This document shows positions 34,141 through 42,414 of a stretch of 64,000 nt of DNA, piece by piece. The notes beneath the pieces are model-generated. The model saw only the letters and a list, made by a program, of their open reading frames with translations. It made no database searches and was not told where the DNA came from. The position numbers and the translations under genes were made by a program. The number at the start of each line of letters is the position of its first letter. Position 1 is the stretch's first letter. The DNA is taken from the NCBI GenBank assembly GCA_009377695.1, contig WHTP01000003.1:33901-97900 (forward strand), written 5' to 3'. Origin of the DNA: Hyphomicrobiales bacterium. GTDB taxonomy: Bacteria; Pseudomonadota; Alphaproteobacteria; Rhizobiales; Xanthobacteraceae.

Positions 34141-34174
34141 AGGCCAACAAAACCAATAAACAATAAAGGAAGAG

Positions 34175-34188
34175 GGAAGTGGAGGCTT
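34175..34188. repeat. Left attachment core of the integrated element
   Basis: GGAAGTGGAGGCTT, identical to 44974-44987 and in the same orientation. It equals the 3' end of the tmRNA coding piece read on the plus strand. This copy is the displaced end left behind by integration. Confidence 0.8.
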
Positions 34189-34209
34189 GTACCTCAGCCG
34201 CAATTTGTT

Positions 34210-34407
34210 GTGGCGGATCAGAGCGATGCGTTTTCCAACGAGGCTGCGGAAAACCCTGAACGGGCACGGAACAAACCGCGCGACTGTAAAACGCTATTCG
34301 CGTCACTGGCTAACCCTCTCCATCAGCTCCCGATGGTCGCCGCCGCCTTGGGCCGCGACACCGAAGCCCGCCGCCGGCTCGGCCTGCCGCAGCGGTGGCA
34401 GCCATGA
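34210..34407 (+). CDS. Small hypothetical protein of the satellite
   Basis: Sixty-five residues from GTG 34210: 'ADQSDAFSNEAAENPERARNKPRDCKTLFASLANPLHQLPMVAAALGRDTEARRRLGLPQRWQP'. It is charged and helical. Coding is supported by an ATGA overlap with the next gene, as elsewhere in this element. The ribosome site is poor. No family recognised. Confidence 0.45.
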   Translation: MADQSDAFSNEAAENPERARNKPRDCKTLFASLANPLHQLPMVAAALGRDTEARRRLGLPQRWQP

Positions 34408-34868
34408 GCGACGAGGACCGCTTCGAGTGGCATGAGGGCATCATCGTCGTGCCTGAGCAGATGGCGATCGCCGTCTACACGAATCCCAACAACGAGGTCG
34501 TGATCCGACAGAGCGGCCGGTACGGCCCCGACGAGGATCAATGGGTGGTCGTGGCCCCCGAGCACGCGCTGAGGCTTGCCGAGGCGATCATCCGCGAGGC
34601 TGGCCCCATCGCCCGCCCGGACATCGACTGGCAGGCCGTCAACGCTGCCTACGACGAGTTCGAGGCCAAGACCAAGGCGGCCCCCGGCAAGCGCAGGACG
34701 GACGGCCGAGCCGCCGTCGAGGCTGCCCTCCGCAGTCAACCTGAGAAATCCAATCGCGCCATCGCTGCGGAGTGCGGAGTTTCGGACAAGACGGTTGCCG
34801 CCGTGCGCGCGGAATTCCGCACCGACTCCGCAGAAACTCCGCACCTATTTCCGCAGGCCGCAGAATGA
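34404..34868 (+). CDS. Satellite protein with C-terminal helix-turn-helix
   Basis: A 154-residue protein. The N-terminal half is beta-rich ('FEWHEGIIVVPEQMAIAVYTNPNNEVVIRQSGRYGPDEDQWVVVAPEHALRLAEAII'). The C-terminal half has 'RAAVEAALRSQPEKSNRAIAAECGVSDKTVAAVRAEF', a ParB/transposase-like helix-turn-helix. It could regulate the element or, less likely, act as a small terminase. It overlaps both neighbours by four bases. Start ATG 34404. Confidence 0.65.
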   Translation: MSDEDRFEWHEGIIVVPEQMAIAVYTNPNNEVVIRQSGRYGPDEDQWVVVAPEHALRLAEAIIREAGPIARPDIDWQAVNAAYDEFEAKTKAAPGKRRTDGRAAVEAALRSQPEKSNRAIAAECGVSDKTVAAVRAEFRTDSAETPHLFPQAAE

Positions 34869-35122
34869 GCCCGCACCGCCAATCCCGCGAGGCCCGCGAG
34901 CAAAAGGCGCTGGAATTCCTGCGCCTGCGCGGCAAGGCATCGGCCGCTCAAATCGGCTGGGCCGCCACCAGGGGCGAAACCAAAGGGGGCTGGGCGTTCG
35001 CCCAAGCGCAGAACCTGGGTCTCGCCATCGCCGTCGCGCTCATGCGCCAAGGCAGCGCGCGCCCGACACTGAAAAACGAGTTCGAGATCACGGAAGGGAC
35101 CGCCCGGCATCACGCCGACTGA
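34865..35122 (+). CDS. Small hypothetical protein of the satellite
   Basis: Eighty-five residues starting in an ATGA overlap: 'MSPHRQSREAREQKALEFLRLRGKASAAQIGWAATRGETKGGWAFAQAQNLGLAIAVALMRQGSARPTLKNEFEI'. 'LEFLRLRGKASAAQIGWAA' could be a winged-helix-type segment. No family assigned. Confidence 0.5.
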   Translation: MSPHRQSREAREQKALEFLRLRGKASAAQIGWAATRGETKGGWAFAQAQNLGLAIAVALMRQGSARPTLKNEFEITEGTARHHAD

Positions 35123-35549
35123 GCGGACGAAAGCGGGTCGGATTGGCTTCTGCCCCCGCGAACCGACACTGGCACAAATCCTTCCGCCAGCGTCGCGATG
35201 AGCAGCCAGCGTGCCGGTGCGCTCAACCGGAGAACACAGCGCGGGGAGCTAGCCCCGACCCGAGCGGATGGTCGCCGAAGACCCCTGCTCAGAACTCGGA
35301 CAAGTTTGGCACACATCGTACCGTCTGCATCCGGGATATAGATGCAGGCCCGTCGTCTGGCCCACGACGCCGCCTCTTTCCAGCTCCGACCTAAAGTCGG
35401 GCCACGAAGGTAAGCGGACCCTAAAGGGCATCCGAGGGATACGCGCTGAGGCAGGTTCGGTAGGGAAACTCCGCTACTGGCTCTCTACGTTAGAGGCCAC
35501 CCTTAGCGGGGCTATAACTATGCCTGTTTCACTAATCTTGGGTGTGACG
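35123..35549. other. Non-coding or decayed stretch in the satellite
   Basis: Some 427 bases without a convincing gene. A plus-strand frame reaching 35552 has weak features. This gap falls where the early/replication genes of a satellite would be expected, so deletion of such a module is possible. Confidence 0.4.
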
Positions 35550-35885
35550 TGAAAACTATTCTGCCGAGCGAGATCGACGCCATCCGGCGCGCACTGGAGC
35601 CGATGGAAAAGGCGGCGGCGAAGGAAAGGGCAGTCCCGGAAAGTTTCCGGAACTGGTGAGGAGACCCGCGACAAGATGGAGCAGCAGAAGCAGTTCTGCG
35701 CATGGTGGGAGCGCAACGTCAGGGGGCCAGGGAAAAGCAATTCTCGCAGACCGGGGATAATTGATGCACCTAAAGCAGAGGAGCAAACCGGGATTAGCTT
35801 CCAGCAAGTTTCCAAATGGCGCAAGCGCCTCGCCAGTCCCGACTCATACCAAGCAAAGCTATTCGGGGCTAGGCCGCACCTATAA
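35550..35885 (+). pseudogene. Degraded satellite gene in two frames
   Basis: GTG 35550 reads 'MKTILPSEIDAIRRALEPMEKAAAKERAVPESFRNW' and stops near 35660. In another frame 'GEETRDKMEQQKQFCAWWERNVRGPGKSN', then 'EQTGISFQQVSKWRKRLASPDSYQAKLFGA', continues to 35885. The second part ('EEQTG.S...VSKWRKRL....Y..KLFG') resembles C-terminal parts of phage/ParB-associated proteins. One frame change would join them. Gene identity is uncertain. Confidence 0.4.
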
Positions 35886-35891
35886 AGCCGT

Positions 35892-36407
35892 TTATGGACA
35901 AATTTGCTTGGACAAGAGGGCCGCGACCTCGGCACCCGTCAGGCACCCCCGATGAATCAGTGCCTTGGCCAACGTTTGAACCTCCTTCCACCTTTCCTCG
36001 TCGTCGATAAGCGCGGCCGCCTGGCGCTTGCACTCCGCGAGCATTACTCCTTTGGTATCGTCCGAGCCCTTGATGCAGATCAGCAGCCGTTGCACTTCTG
36101 CGCGATCGCCGTCCAGGCCGCTTGCGAGGTCGCCATCCAGAGACGACGGCTCATATCTCCGTTGTGCGGCCTCTCCAGCGAGCGCGATCACGATTGTTTT
36201 GAGATAGGCCGCCTCGACTTCGGCCGTGTAGGTTTGTTCCGTGACGCCGCGCTCGCCCACAATCGAGTATACGGGAATTGCGTGCTCCGTCTTGCCCGTC
36301 GGCGTTGGTGTCGTGTTGGTAATCCAGCATTTGATGATTTCAACGCCATTGGCGAGGCACGCGATCGCGTGCCCGGCCTCGTGATAAGCAGCGATGTCCA
36401 TCATCAT
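35892..36407 (-). CDS. Orphan FtsH/M41-type metallopeptidase-like protein
   Basis: A 171-residue protein with the zinc-peptidase motif HEAGH at residues 9-13 ('IAAYHEAGHAIACLANGVEIIKCWI'), then 'ALAGEAAQRRY' and a helical rest like the peptidase half of FtsH. In FtsH the third zinc ligand is an Asp further downstream; 'SLDGDLASGLDGDRAEVQRLL' may supply it. No AAA+ domain or membrane span is present. It is the only minus-strand gene in the satellite, placed between early and late genes like a cargo gene. GGGGG abuts the first of three in-frame ATGs, so translation may begin at 36401 or 36404. Confidence 0.7.
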   Translation of the reverse strand: MMMDIAAYHEAGHAIACLANGVEIIKCWITNTTPTPTGKTEHAIPVYSIVGERGVTEQTYTAEVEAAYLKTIVIALAGEAAQRRYEPSSLDGDLASGLDGDRAEVQRLLICIKGSDDTKGVMLAECKRQAAALIDDEERWKEVQTLAKALIHRGCLTGAEVAALLSKQICP

Positions 36408-36540
36408 TCCCCCTTCACGCGCTCAGCACCAGCGGCCGGTCGTAGCGTTCGCCCCCAAGCGAGGGAGCTATGTTACACATAAATATGCTATGTTCACCCC
36501 GGCCCGTCGTGAGACGCGCCCTGCTCTTGGAGAGACATTA

Positions 36541-37134
36541 ATGGCGATCACCATCGTCACGCCGCCCGCCTCGCTGCCCGTCACCGTGGCCGAGGCCAAG
36601 ACCTTCGGACACATCGTCGATGATGATGAAGACGAGCTGATCGAAAACCTAATCGCGGCCGCTCGAGATCACGTCGAGCAGGCGACCGGTCGCATCATGG
36701 TCGCGACGGAGTTCCTGCTCTCGCTTGACTGCTTTCCGAGGAATGAGGTCCGGTTGCCGCGGTCGCCGCTGATCGAGGTCGCAAGCGTCACGTATGACGA
36801 CACGGACGGCATTGAGCGGACCCTTTCGCCAACGCTGTATACGGTGGACACGTCGAGCGAACCCGGCTGGATTGTCCCGACGCCGACAACACGCTGGCCC
36901 GCAACATACGATGGGATCAATGCTGTTCGCATTCAGTTCATCAGCGGCTATGTAGCCGATGACAACTCGCCTCCCGACCTTGCGGCCCACGTGCCGGCAC
37001 GCGCCAAGATCGCGGTCAAATCATTGGTCGCCCACTGGTACGACACGCGCACGCCGATATCCGACAAGGGCTGGCACGTGGCGCCGTACACCATGGACCG
37101 GCTACTCAACGGATTGCGTGTGTGGCGACTCTAA
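36541..37134 (+). CDS. Phage head-tail connector (gp6-like)
   Basis: A 197-residue protein: 'VTPPASLPVTVAEAKTFGHIVDDDEDELIENLIAAARDHVEQATGRIMVATEFLLSLDCFP', the helical opening of HK97 gp6-type adaptors, then 'LPRSPLIEVASVTYDDTDGIERTLSPTLYTVD' and 'IRIQFISGY...VPARAKIAVKSLVAHWYDTRTPI'. Connectors form a ring on the portal and receive the tail, so the element keeps an interface for a helper tail. GGAGAG precedes ATG 36541. The stop overlaps the HNH start (TAATG). Confidence 0.85.
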   Translation: MAITIVTPPASLPVTVAEAKTFGHIVDDDEDELIENLIAAARDHVEQATGRIMVATEFLLSLDCFPRNEVRLPRSPLIEVASVTYDDTDGIERTLSPTLYTVDTSSEPGWIVPTPTTRWPATYDGINAVRIQFISGYVADDNSPPDLAAHVPARAKIAVKSLVAHWYDTRTPISDKGWHVAPYTMDRLLNGLRVWRL

Positions 37135-37496
37135 TGGGCAGACTGTACGACAAGCGACGCTGGCATCGTGTGCGTGAGCGCAAGCTGAGGCGTGATCCAA
37201 TATGCGAGGGCTGCGGTGAACGGCCGAGCGAGCACGTGGATCACATCATTCCATTGCCTGGTGGTGCTGCGTATGATCCGGCCAATCACATGGCGTTGTG
37301 CATCCCATGCCACAACGCCAAGACTCGTTGCGATGAAATGGGCAAGCCATGGGTCAGGCCTATACATCGTGGATGCAACGCAGATGGATCTTTACGCGAT
37401 CCTTCGCACCCCTGGGCGGTTGCATCGCTGCAGCCTCGCGATCGAACAGCGGGGCCCCCCAACAAAAACCACTTACTTGAGAATGAGCCGCAATAA
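37134..37496 (+). CDS. HNH endonuclease of the packaging module
   Basis: A 120-residue nuclease: 'YDKRRWHRVRERKLRRDPICEGCGERPSEHVDHIIPLPGGAAYDPANHMALCIPCHNAKTRCDEMG'. Zinc pairs C24/C27 and C56/C59 frame the DHIIPL strand and NHMALC helix of the HNH motif. HNH proteins next to terminase assist DNA cutting in HK97-like packaging. Start and stop both overlap neighbours by TAATG, showing tight translational coupling. Confidence 0.9.
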   Translation: MGRLYDKRRWHRVRERKLRRDPICEGCGERPSEHVDHIIPLPGGAAYDPANHMALCIPCHNAKTRCDEMGKPWVRPIHRGCNADGSLRDPSHPWAVASLQPRDRTAGPPNKNHLLENEPQ

Positions 37497-39112
37497 TGGG
37501 CCTGCGAGGCATTGGCGCCAAGCCAATCAAACCGGGTGCGAAACCGCCGCGTCGCCGCACATCCTGGCGCAAGGCCGGCCTGTCGCGCGCCGATCGGCTT
37601 TGCAAGTTCATTGAGAGCCTCACGATCAGTTCGGGATCGCACGCCGGCCGCAAGTTCCGGCTGCGGCCGTGGCAGCGCGAGATCATCACGGCGATCTATC
37701 GCACCGATGAGAACGGCAGGCGCATTGTCCGGCAGGCGCTGATCACTGTTCCTCGCAAGAACGGCAAGACGCAGTTGAGCGCCGCGCTCGCGCTCTGTCA
37801 CCTGGCGGGGCCTGAGGCCATCTCGCGCGGGCAGATCTACAGCGCCGCGGCGGATCGCGGGCAGGCGACGTTGACCATGCGGGAGATGGTGGCGCTGATC
37901 CGGGCCGATGACGAGCTGTCCGAGCGCATCATCATCCGGGAACACGCCAAGACGCTGGAGGACATCGAGACACGCTCCACCTACGGCGCGCTATCATCCG
38001 ACGCCCGCAAGGCGCACGGCTTGTCGGTGTCGTTCGGCGTGTGCGATGAGGTGGCGCAGTGGCACGGGCGCGACTTGTACGACAACCTGATCACCGGCAC
38101 GGGCGCCCACGACGAGCCCCTGCTGGTGGCGATCTCGACCATGAGCCACAACCCCGACCACGTCATGAGCGAGCTGGTTCGGTACGGGCAACGGGTGAAC
38201 GCCGGCGAGATCGAAGACCCGGCCTTCCACGCCACGATCTATGCGGCCGACGAGAAGGCCGACCCGTGGAGCGAGGAAACCTGGCACGCTGCCAATCCGG
38301 CGCTCGGCGACTTCCGTAGCCTCGACGAGATGCGCATCGCCGCCGAGCAGGCCAAGCGGCTACCGGCGCGCGAGCCGTCCTTCCGTCTGCTCTATCTCAA
38401 TCAGCCTATCGACGCGGCGTCGCATTTCCTGACGGCGCCGGACTGGCGCGCCTGCATCGCCGAGATCGACCCGGCGGCGCTGTTCGGCAAGCGGTGCATT
38501 CTGGGCTTGGACCTGTCGAGCACCACCGATTTGACCGCTCTGGCGGCGTATTTCCCCACCGGCGGCGAGCTGCTGATGTGGTTCTTTTACCCCGAAGGCC
38601 AGCTCGAGGAGGCCGAGAAGCGGGACCATGTTCCCTACCGACTATGGGCGCGACAGGGCTTCCTTGAAACCTGCCCCGGCCGCGCGATCGACAAGGGTTT
38701 CGTGGTGCGCCGCATGGCCGAGCTGGTCGCCGACTATAAGGTCGAAGCGTGCGCTTACGACCGTTGGGGAATCCATGAATTGAAGCGCATCCTGGCCGAC
38801 GAGGGCGTGAAGCTCGAGATGGTGGAATGGGGCCAGGGTTGGAAGGATTCCTCGCCCGCCCTGGCCGCGATGGAAACCGCGGTCCTGCAAGGCCAACTCC
38901 GGCACGCGGATCACCCCGTCATGCGGATGTGCGTCGGCAATGCGGTGGCGCTCACCGACCCGGCGGGCGGACGCAAACTAGCGAAAGACCGCTCCACCGG
39001 CCGCATTGACGGTCTGGTGGCGGCCTGCATGGCGCTCGGACTGGCAGCGCGGCAGGCGCCCAAGCGGGCGAGCGTTTACGCGACGCGGGGCGTGCTGACG
39101 GTCAGCCCATAA
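37496..39112 (+). CDS. Phage terminase large subunit
   Basis: A 538-residue packaging motor. The ATPase half has 'ALITVPRKNGKTQLSAALAL' (Walker A, P86-T92) and 'VSFGVCDEVAQWHG' (Walker B, D184-E185), with 'AISTMSHNP' as coupling motif. The nuclease half opens 'CILGLDLSSTTDLTALAAYF' (metal-binding D339), continues 'VEACAYDRWGIHELKRIL', and ends 'DRSTGRIDGLVAACMALGLA' with the last acidic site. Length is normal for HK97-type TerL. No small terminase is recognisable next to it. Confidence 0.95.
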   Translation: MGLRGIGAKPIKPGAKPPRRRTSWRKAGLSRADRLCKFIESLTISSGSHAGRKFRLRPWQREIITAIYRTDENGRRIVRQALITVPRKNGKTQLSAALALCHLAGPEAISRGQIYSAAADRGQATLTMREMVALIRADDELSERIIIREHAKTLEDIETRSTYGALSSDARKAHGLSVSFGVCDEVAQWHGRDLYDNLITGTGAHDEPLLVAISTMSHNPDHVMSELVRYGQRVNAGEIEDPAFHATIYAADEKADPWSEETWHAANPALGDFRSLDEMRIAAEQAKRLPAREPSFRLLYLNQPIDAASHFLTAPDWRACIAEIDPAALFGKRCILGLDLSSTTDLTALAAYFPTGGELLMWFFYPEGQLEEAEKRDHVPYRLWARQGFLETCPGRAIDKGFVVRRMAELVADYKVEACAYDRWGIHELKRILADEGVKLEMVEWGQGWKDSSPALAAMETAVLQGQLRHADHPVMRMCVGNAVALTDPAGGRKLAKDRSTGRIDGLVAACMALGLAARQAPKRASVYATRGVLTVSP

Positions 39113-39254
39113 ACAGCCCTTTGAAACCTCACGCCGGCGTGAGGATCTTTTGCCTTTCCTGGTCAAATCACTTAGTATCCTAACTGTTTCGGCCCGCCGT
39201 GATGGCGCGCTATTTCCCAACGCCGGAGACGTCCGGCTAGATGGAGTTGCGTCT

Positions 39255-40571
39255 ATGCGATTGCACGAATTGCAGGAGAAGCGCGCCGGCATTGTCGCCG
39301 ACATGCGCGGCATCAACGAAAAGGCGGAAGCTGAAAAGCGCGACTACTCCGCCGACGAAGACACCACACACAAATCACTCAAGACCGAGCTCGCCGGCCT
39401 CGACAAGCAGATCGAGCGCGCCCGCGATCTGCAGGAAGCCGAGCGCAGCGCGCCCGCGATCCTGCACAGCGGCCGACACGGCGACGGTTCATACGAGCAA
39501 CGCGCGGGCCAGTTCTCGCTGGTCAAGGCAATCAACGCTCGGCTCGGCGATCCGGTTGATGCCGCGTTCGAGCGTGAGATTTCGCAAGAGGTCGCGCGCC
39601 GCAGCGGACGCAAGTTCTCCGGCATCGCAGTGCCCGACGAATATTTCCGCATCGAGAAGCGCACGCTGCTCACCAGCGGTGACGCTGCATCGCTCTATCC
39701 CGAGACCCATCGCGGCGACCTGTTTATCGACCTGCTGCGCAGCGCGATCGTCACCGGCCGCCTGGGCGCAACCATCCTCGACGGCCTCGTCGGCGATCAG
39801 GACATACCTCGCCAGACCAAATCCAGTGTGGCGGCGTGGCTCAGCGAAGATGCGGCGTTGACGGAAACCGACCCTGATTTCGACGACGTGGTGCTCTCGC
39901 CGAAGACGGTCGGCAGCATGACGTCGTACAGCCGCAGAACATTAATCAACTCTGTTCCGAGCATAGAAAATATAGTTCGGCGTGACCTGGCTGCGGTCAT
40001 CGCGAACGCCATCGATCTGCAGGCCATGCTTGGCAATGGGTCCGGCAATACGCCGACCGGCATTGTGAATGCCGGCGCGACCGAGATCGACCTGAGCGTT
40101 CGCATTAACTGGGAAACCATATTGGCCTTCATCGCCAGCGTCGAGCACGCGGACGCGGCGATCGGCTCGCTCGGGTGGGCGATGAACGCATGGTCGGTCA
40201 GAAAGCTGCGGTCGGTGTTGAAGGACGGCCCGAACGGCGACAGTCCTCCGGTCTATCCCGCTCACCACGACTTCCTGATGGAAGCGCCGAACATGCTTGC
40301 CGGTTACCCGGCCGTCACCACGAGCGCGCTGCCCGGCAATCCGAACGACTCGCCGGCGACTCTCGCCACGATCATCTTCGGCGCGTGGTCGCAACTTTTG
40401 GTGGGATACTGGAGTTCCACAGATATCCTCGTTAACCCTTTTGAAACCGCCGCCTACGCTCGCGGCCGCGTTTTGATCCGTGCGATGCGAGATGTTGATG
40501 TTGCCGTGAGACATCCGGCATCGTTCGCGTTCACAAACAACATGGCCGTGACACCGTTTGTGTACCCCTGA
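39255..40571 (+). CDS. HK97-type major capsid protein
   Basis: A 438-residue capsid protein. Residues 1-65 form a coiled, charged delta/scaffold region ('MRLHELQEKRAGIVADMRGINEKAEAEKRDYSADEDTTHKSLKTELAGLDKQIERARDL') that the protease removes. The mature fold includes 'PRQTKSSVAAWLSEDAALTETDPDFDDVVLSPKTVGSMTSYSRRTLINSVPSIENIVRRDLAAVIANAIDLQAMLGNGSGNTPTGIVN' and the late 'LVGYWSSTDILVNPFETAAYARGRVLIRAMRDVDVAVRHPASFAF'. GGAG at about 39243 supports ATG 39255. Stop overlaps the protease start (TGATG). Confidence 0.93.
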   Translation: MRLHELQEKRAGIVADMRGINEKAEAEKRDYSADEDTTHKSLKTELAGLDKQIERARDLQEAERSAPAILHSGRHGDGSYEQRAGQFSLVKAINARLGDPVDAAFEREISQEVARRSGRKFSGIAVPDEYFRIEKRTLLTSGDAASLYPETHRGDLFIDLLRSAIVTGRLGATILDGLVGDQDIPRQTKSSVAAWLSEDAALTETDPDFDDVVLSPKTVGSMTSYSRRTLINSVPSIENIVRRDLAAVIANAIDLQAMLGNGSGNTPTGIVNAGATEIDLSVRINWETILAFIASVEHADAAIGSLGWAMNAWSVRKLRSVLKDGPNGDSPPVYPAHHDFLMEAPNMLAGYPAVTTSALPGNPNDSPATLATIIFGAWSQLLVGYWSSTDILVNPFETAAYARGRVLIRAMRDVDVAVRHPASFAFTNNMAVTPFVYP

Positions 40572-41086
40572 TGATCGAACGCCGAGCCTTCGCCGCAGAA
40601 CTGCGCGCCAAGGGCCGGCGGCTCGAAGGCTATGCGGCCGTCTTCGGCGCCGAGGCGAGGATCAGCGATTACGTCGAGACCATCGCGCCCGGCGCATTCG
40701 CTATCTCGCTATCCGCTGGCAAGGACGTGCTGGCCTTGGTCGATCACGACACTTCCCGCGTGCTCGCGCGCACCAAGAGCGGATCGCTGCGTTTGTCCGA
40801 GGATAGCCGCGGCTTGGCGTTCGATCTCGATCTCCCGAACACGACCGTCGCCAACGATCTGCTCGCACTCGCCGAGCGCGGCGACCTCGGCGGCATGAGC
40901 TTCGCCTTCATCCCGATCGACGAACGATGGGAGCGCGACCGTCGCGAACTGCGCAGCGTCGACCTGAAGGAAATCAGCGTCGTGCAGAGCTGGCCAGCAT
41001 ACGAGGGCACGCTCGTCCAGGCCCGTTCCCGTCCGGTGCTATTCCCGCGCGTCGCCGTTGCTCGCCGGTTCCTGGAGTCGCTGTGA
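40571..41086 (+). CDS. HK97-family prohead protease
   Basis: A 171-residue serine protease for capsid maturation: 'LEGYAAVFGAEARISDYVETIAPGAFAISL', then 'VLALVDHDTSRVLARTKSGSLRLSEDSRGLAFDLDLPNTTVANDLLALAERGDLGGMSFAF'. The His of 'VDHD' and the Ser of 'GGMSFAF' are the expected catalytic pair. 'LKEISVVQSWPAYEGT' matches the family end. Overlaps the capsid gene upstream and the portal gene downstream by one base. Confidence 0.93.
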   Translation: MIERRAFAAELRAKGRRLEGYAAVFGAEARISDYVETIAPGAFAISLSAGKDVLALVDHDTSRVLARTKSGSLRLSEDSRGLAFDLDLPNTTVANDLLALAERGDLGGMSFAFIPIDERWERDRRELRSVDLKEISVVQSWPAYEGTLVQARSRPVLFPRVAVARRFLESL

Positions 41087-42348
41087 TGGGCCTCCTGAAG
41101 CGGATATTTGGTTCAGGCGAGTCGGCAAAAGCGACACGTGTGTCGCATTTCGAGCGACGCAGCGCGTCGACGTCGTGGGATCTCATGACCGGGCGCGGTT
41201 TCGATCCCGAGATCGGCGCGCCGGTGTCTGCGCATCTCGCCGAGAACCTGAGCGCGGTCTTCGCCTGCGTTCAGATCATCAGCGAAACGATCGCGACGCT
41301 GCCCCTCGTGGTGTATCGCCGCGTGGGCGACGGGAAGGACCTTGCCCCGGACCATCCTGTCGCCCGTCTTTTTGGCCGCGAACCAAACACGCTGCAGACG
41401 CCGGTCGAGTTCTTGGAAATGATGACCGCGCATGTGCTGCTGCGCGGCAACGCCTATGCGGAAATCGTGCGCGACAACCGCGGCGCGCCGGTCGAGTTGA
41501 TTCCGTTGCACCCGGATCATGTCGGCGTCGTTCGCTTCGCCGGCTCGAGGCGCGTGGCCTACGACTACAGCGATCCCAACACCGGCGGCACCCGGCGCCT
41601 GCTCGCCGATGAAGTCCTGCATCTGAAGGACCGTTCCGACGACGGGATCGTCGGCAAGAGCCGGCTGGCGCGAGCGCGCGAAACGTTCTCAACCGCCGCT
41701 GCAACGGAACGGTTCGCCGCGTCGACCTACAAGAACGGCGCCAAGTTGTCCGGTGTCTTGTCACATCCCGACCAGATCGGCACCGATGCGAGCGAGAACA
41801 TCCGAAAGAGCTTTGTCGAGAACTATGCCGGCAGCGGCAAGGCCGGCAGCGTTGCGGTTCTCGAAGAGGGCCTCAAGTGGCAGACCATTTCGGTTGCGCC
41901 CGAAGACGCGCAGATGCTGGAGAGCCGCCGCTTCGGCGTCGAGCAGATCGCGCGCATGTATCGCGTGCCGCCGCCCGTGCTCGGCGACTTGTCGAACGGC
42001 TCCTATAGCAACGTCACCGAATTAGGCCGCTGGTTCTACCAGCACACCATCATGCCGTGGCTCACGAAGTGGGAACGCACCATCGAGCGCGCGCTGTTCA
42101 GCGATGAGGGCCGGCGCAGCCACGACGTTGAATTCGATGCCGACCTGCTCGTGCGCGGTGACATGCTGCAGCGATTCCAAGCGTACAGAATCGGCCGCGA
42201 GGTCGGCTTGTACAGCGCGAACGACCTGCGCCGCTTCGAGAGCCTGAACCCGCGCACCGACGCCGACGCCGACGTGTTCCTGAGCCCGATGAACATGCAA
42301 TCGGAACAGACCGGAGAGAAGAAAGACGCGACTGCCGTGACTGCCTGA
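41086..42348 (+). CDS. Phage portal protein (HK97 type)
   Basis: A 420-residue portal: 'VSAHLAENLSAVFACVQIISETIATLPLVVYRR', 'HPVARLFGREPNTLQTPVEFLEMMTAHVLLRGNAYAEIVRDNRGAPVELIPLHPDHV', 'VLHLKDRSDDGIVGKSRLARARETFSTAAATERFAASTYKNGAKLSGVLSHP' and 'FGVEQIARMYRVPPPVLGDLSNGSYSNVTELGRWFYQHTIMPWLTKWERTIERALF'. It forms the DNA entry ring at one capsid vertex. Length is normal. Placing the portal after the capsid gene reverses the usual terminase-portal-protease-capsid order. Confidence 0.95.
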   Translation: MGLLKRIFGSGESAKATRVSHFERRSASTSWDLMTGRGFDPEIGAPVSAHLAENLSAVFACVQIISETIATLPLVVYRRVGDGKDLAPDHPVARLFGREPNTLQTPVEFLEMMTAHVLLRGNAYAEIVRDNRGAPVELIPLHPDHVGVVRFAGSRRVAYDYSDPNTGGTRRLLADEVLHLKDRSDDGIVGKSRLARARETFSTAAATERFAASTYKNGAKLSGVLSHPDQIGTDASENIRKSFVENYAGSGKAGSVAVLEEGLKWQTISVAPEDAQMLESRRFGVEQIARMYRVPPPVLGDLSNGSYSNVTELGRWFYQHTIMPWLTKWERTIERALFSDEGRRSHDVEFDADLLVRGDMLQRFQAYRIGREVGLYSANDLRRFESLNPRTDADADVFLSPMNMQSEQTGEKKDATAVTA

Positions 42349-42414
42349 GAAGCACTGGGAATGTTGGACTGTTGGGAATGCCCGTAACTGCCCTGGAATT
42401 CGAGGAATACCGAT

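Noticed and set aside
36541..42348. Gene transfer agent cluster
   Set aside because: An integrase, AlpA-like gene and att repeats bound the block, the gene order differs from known alphaproteobacterial agents, and tail genes are absent.
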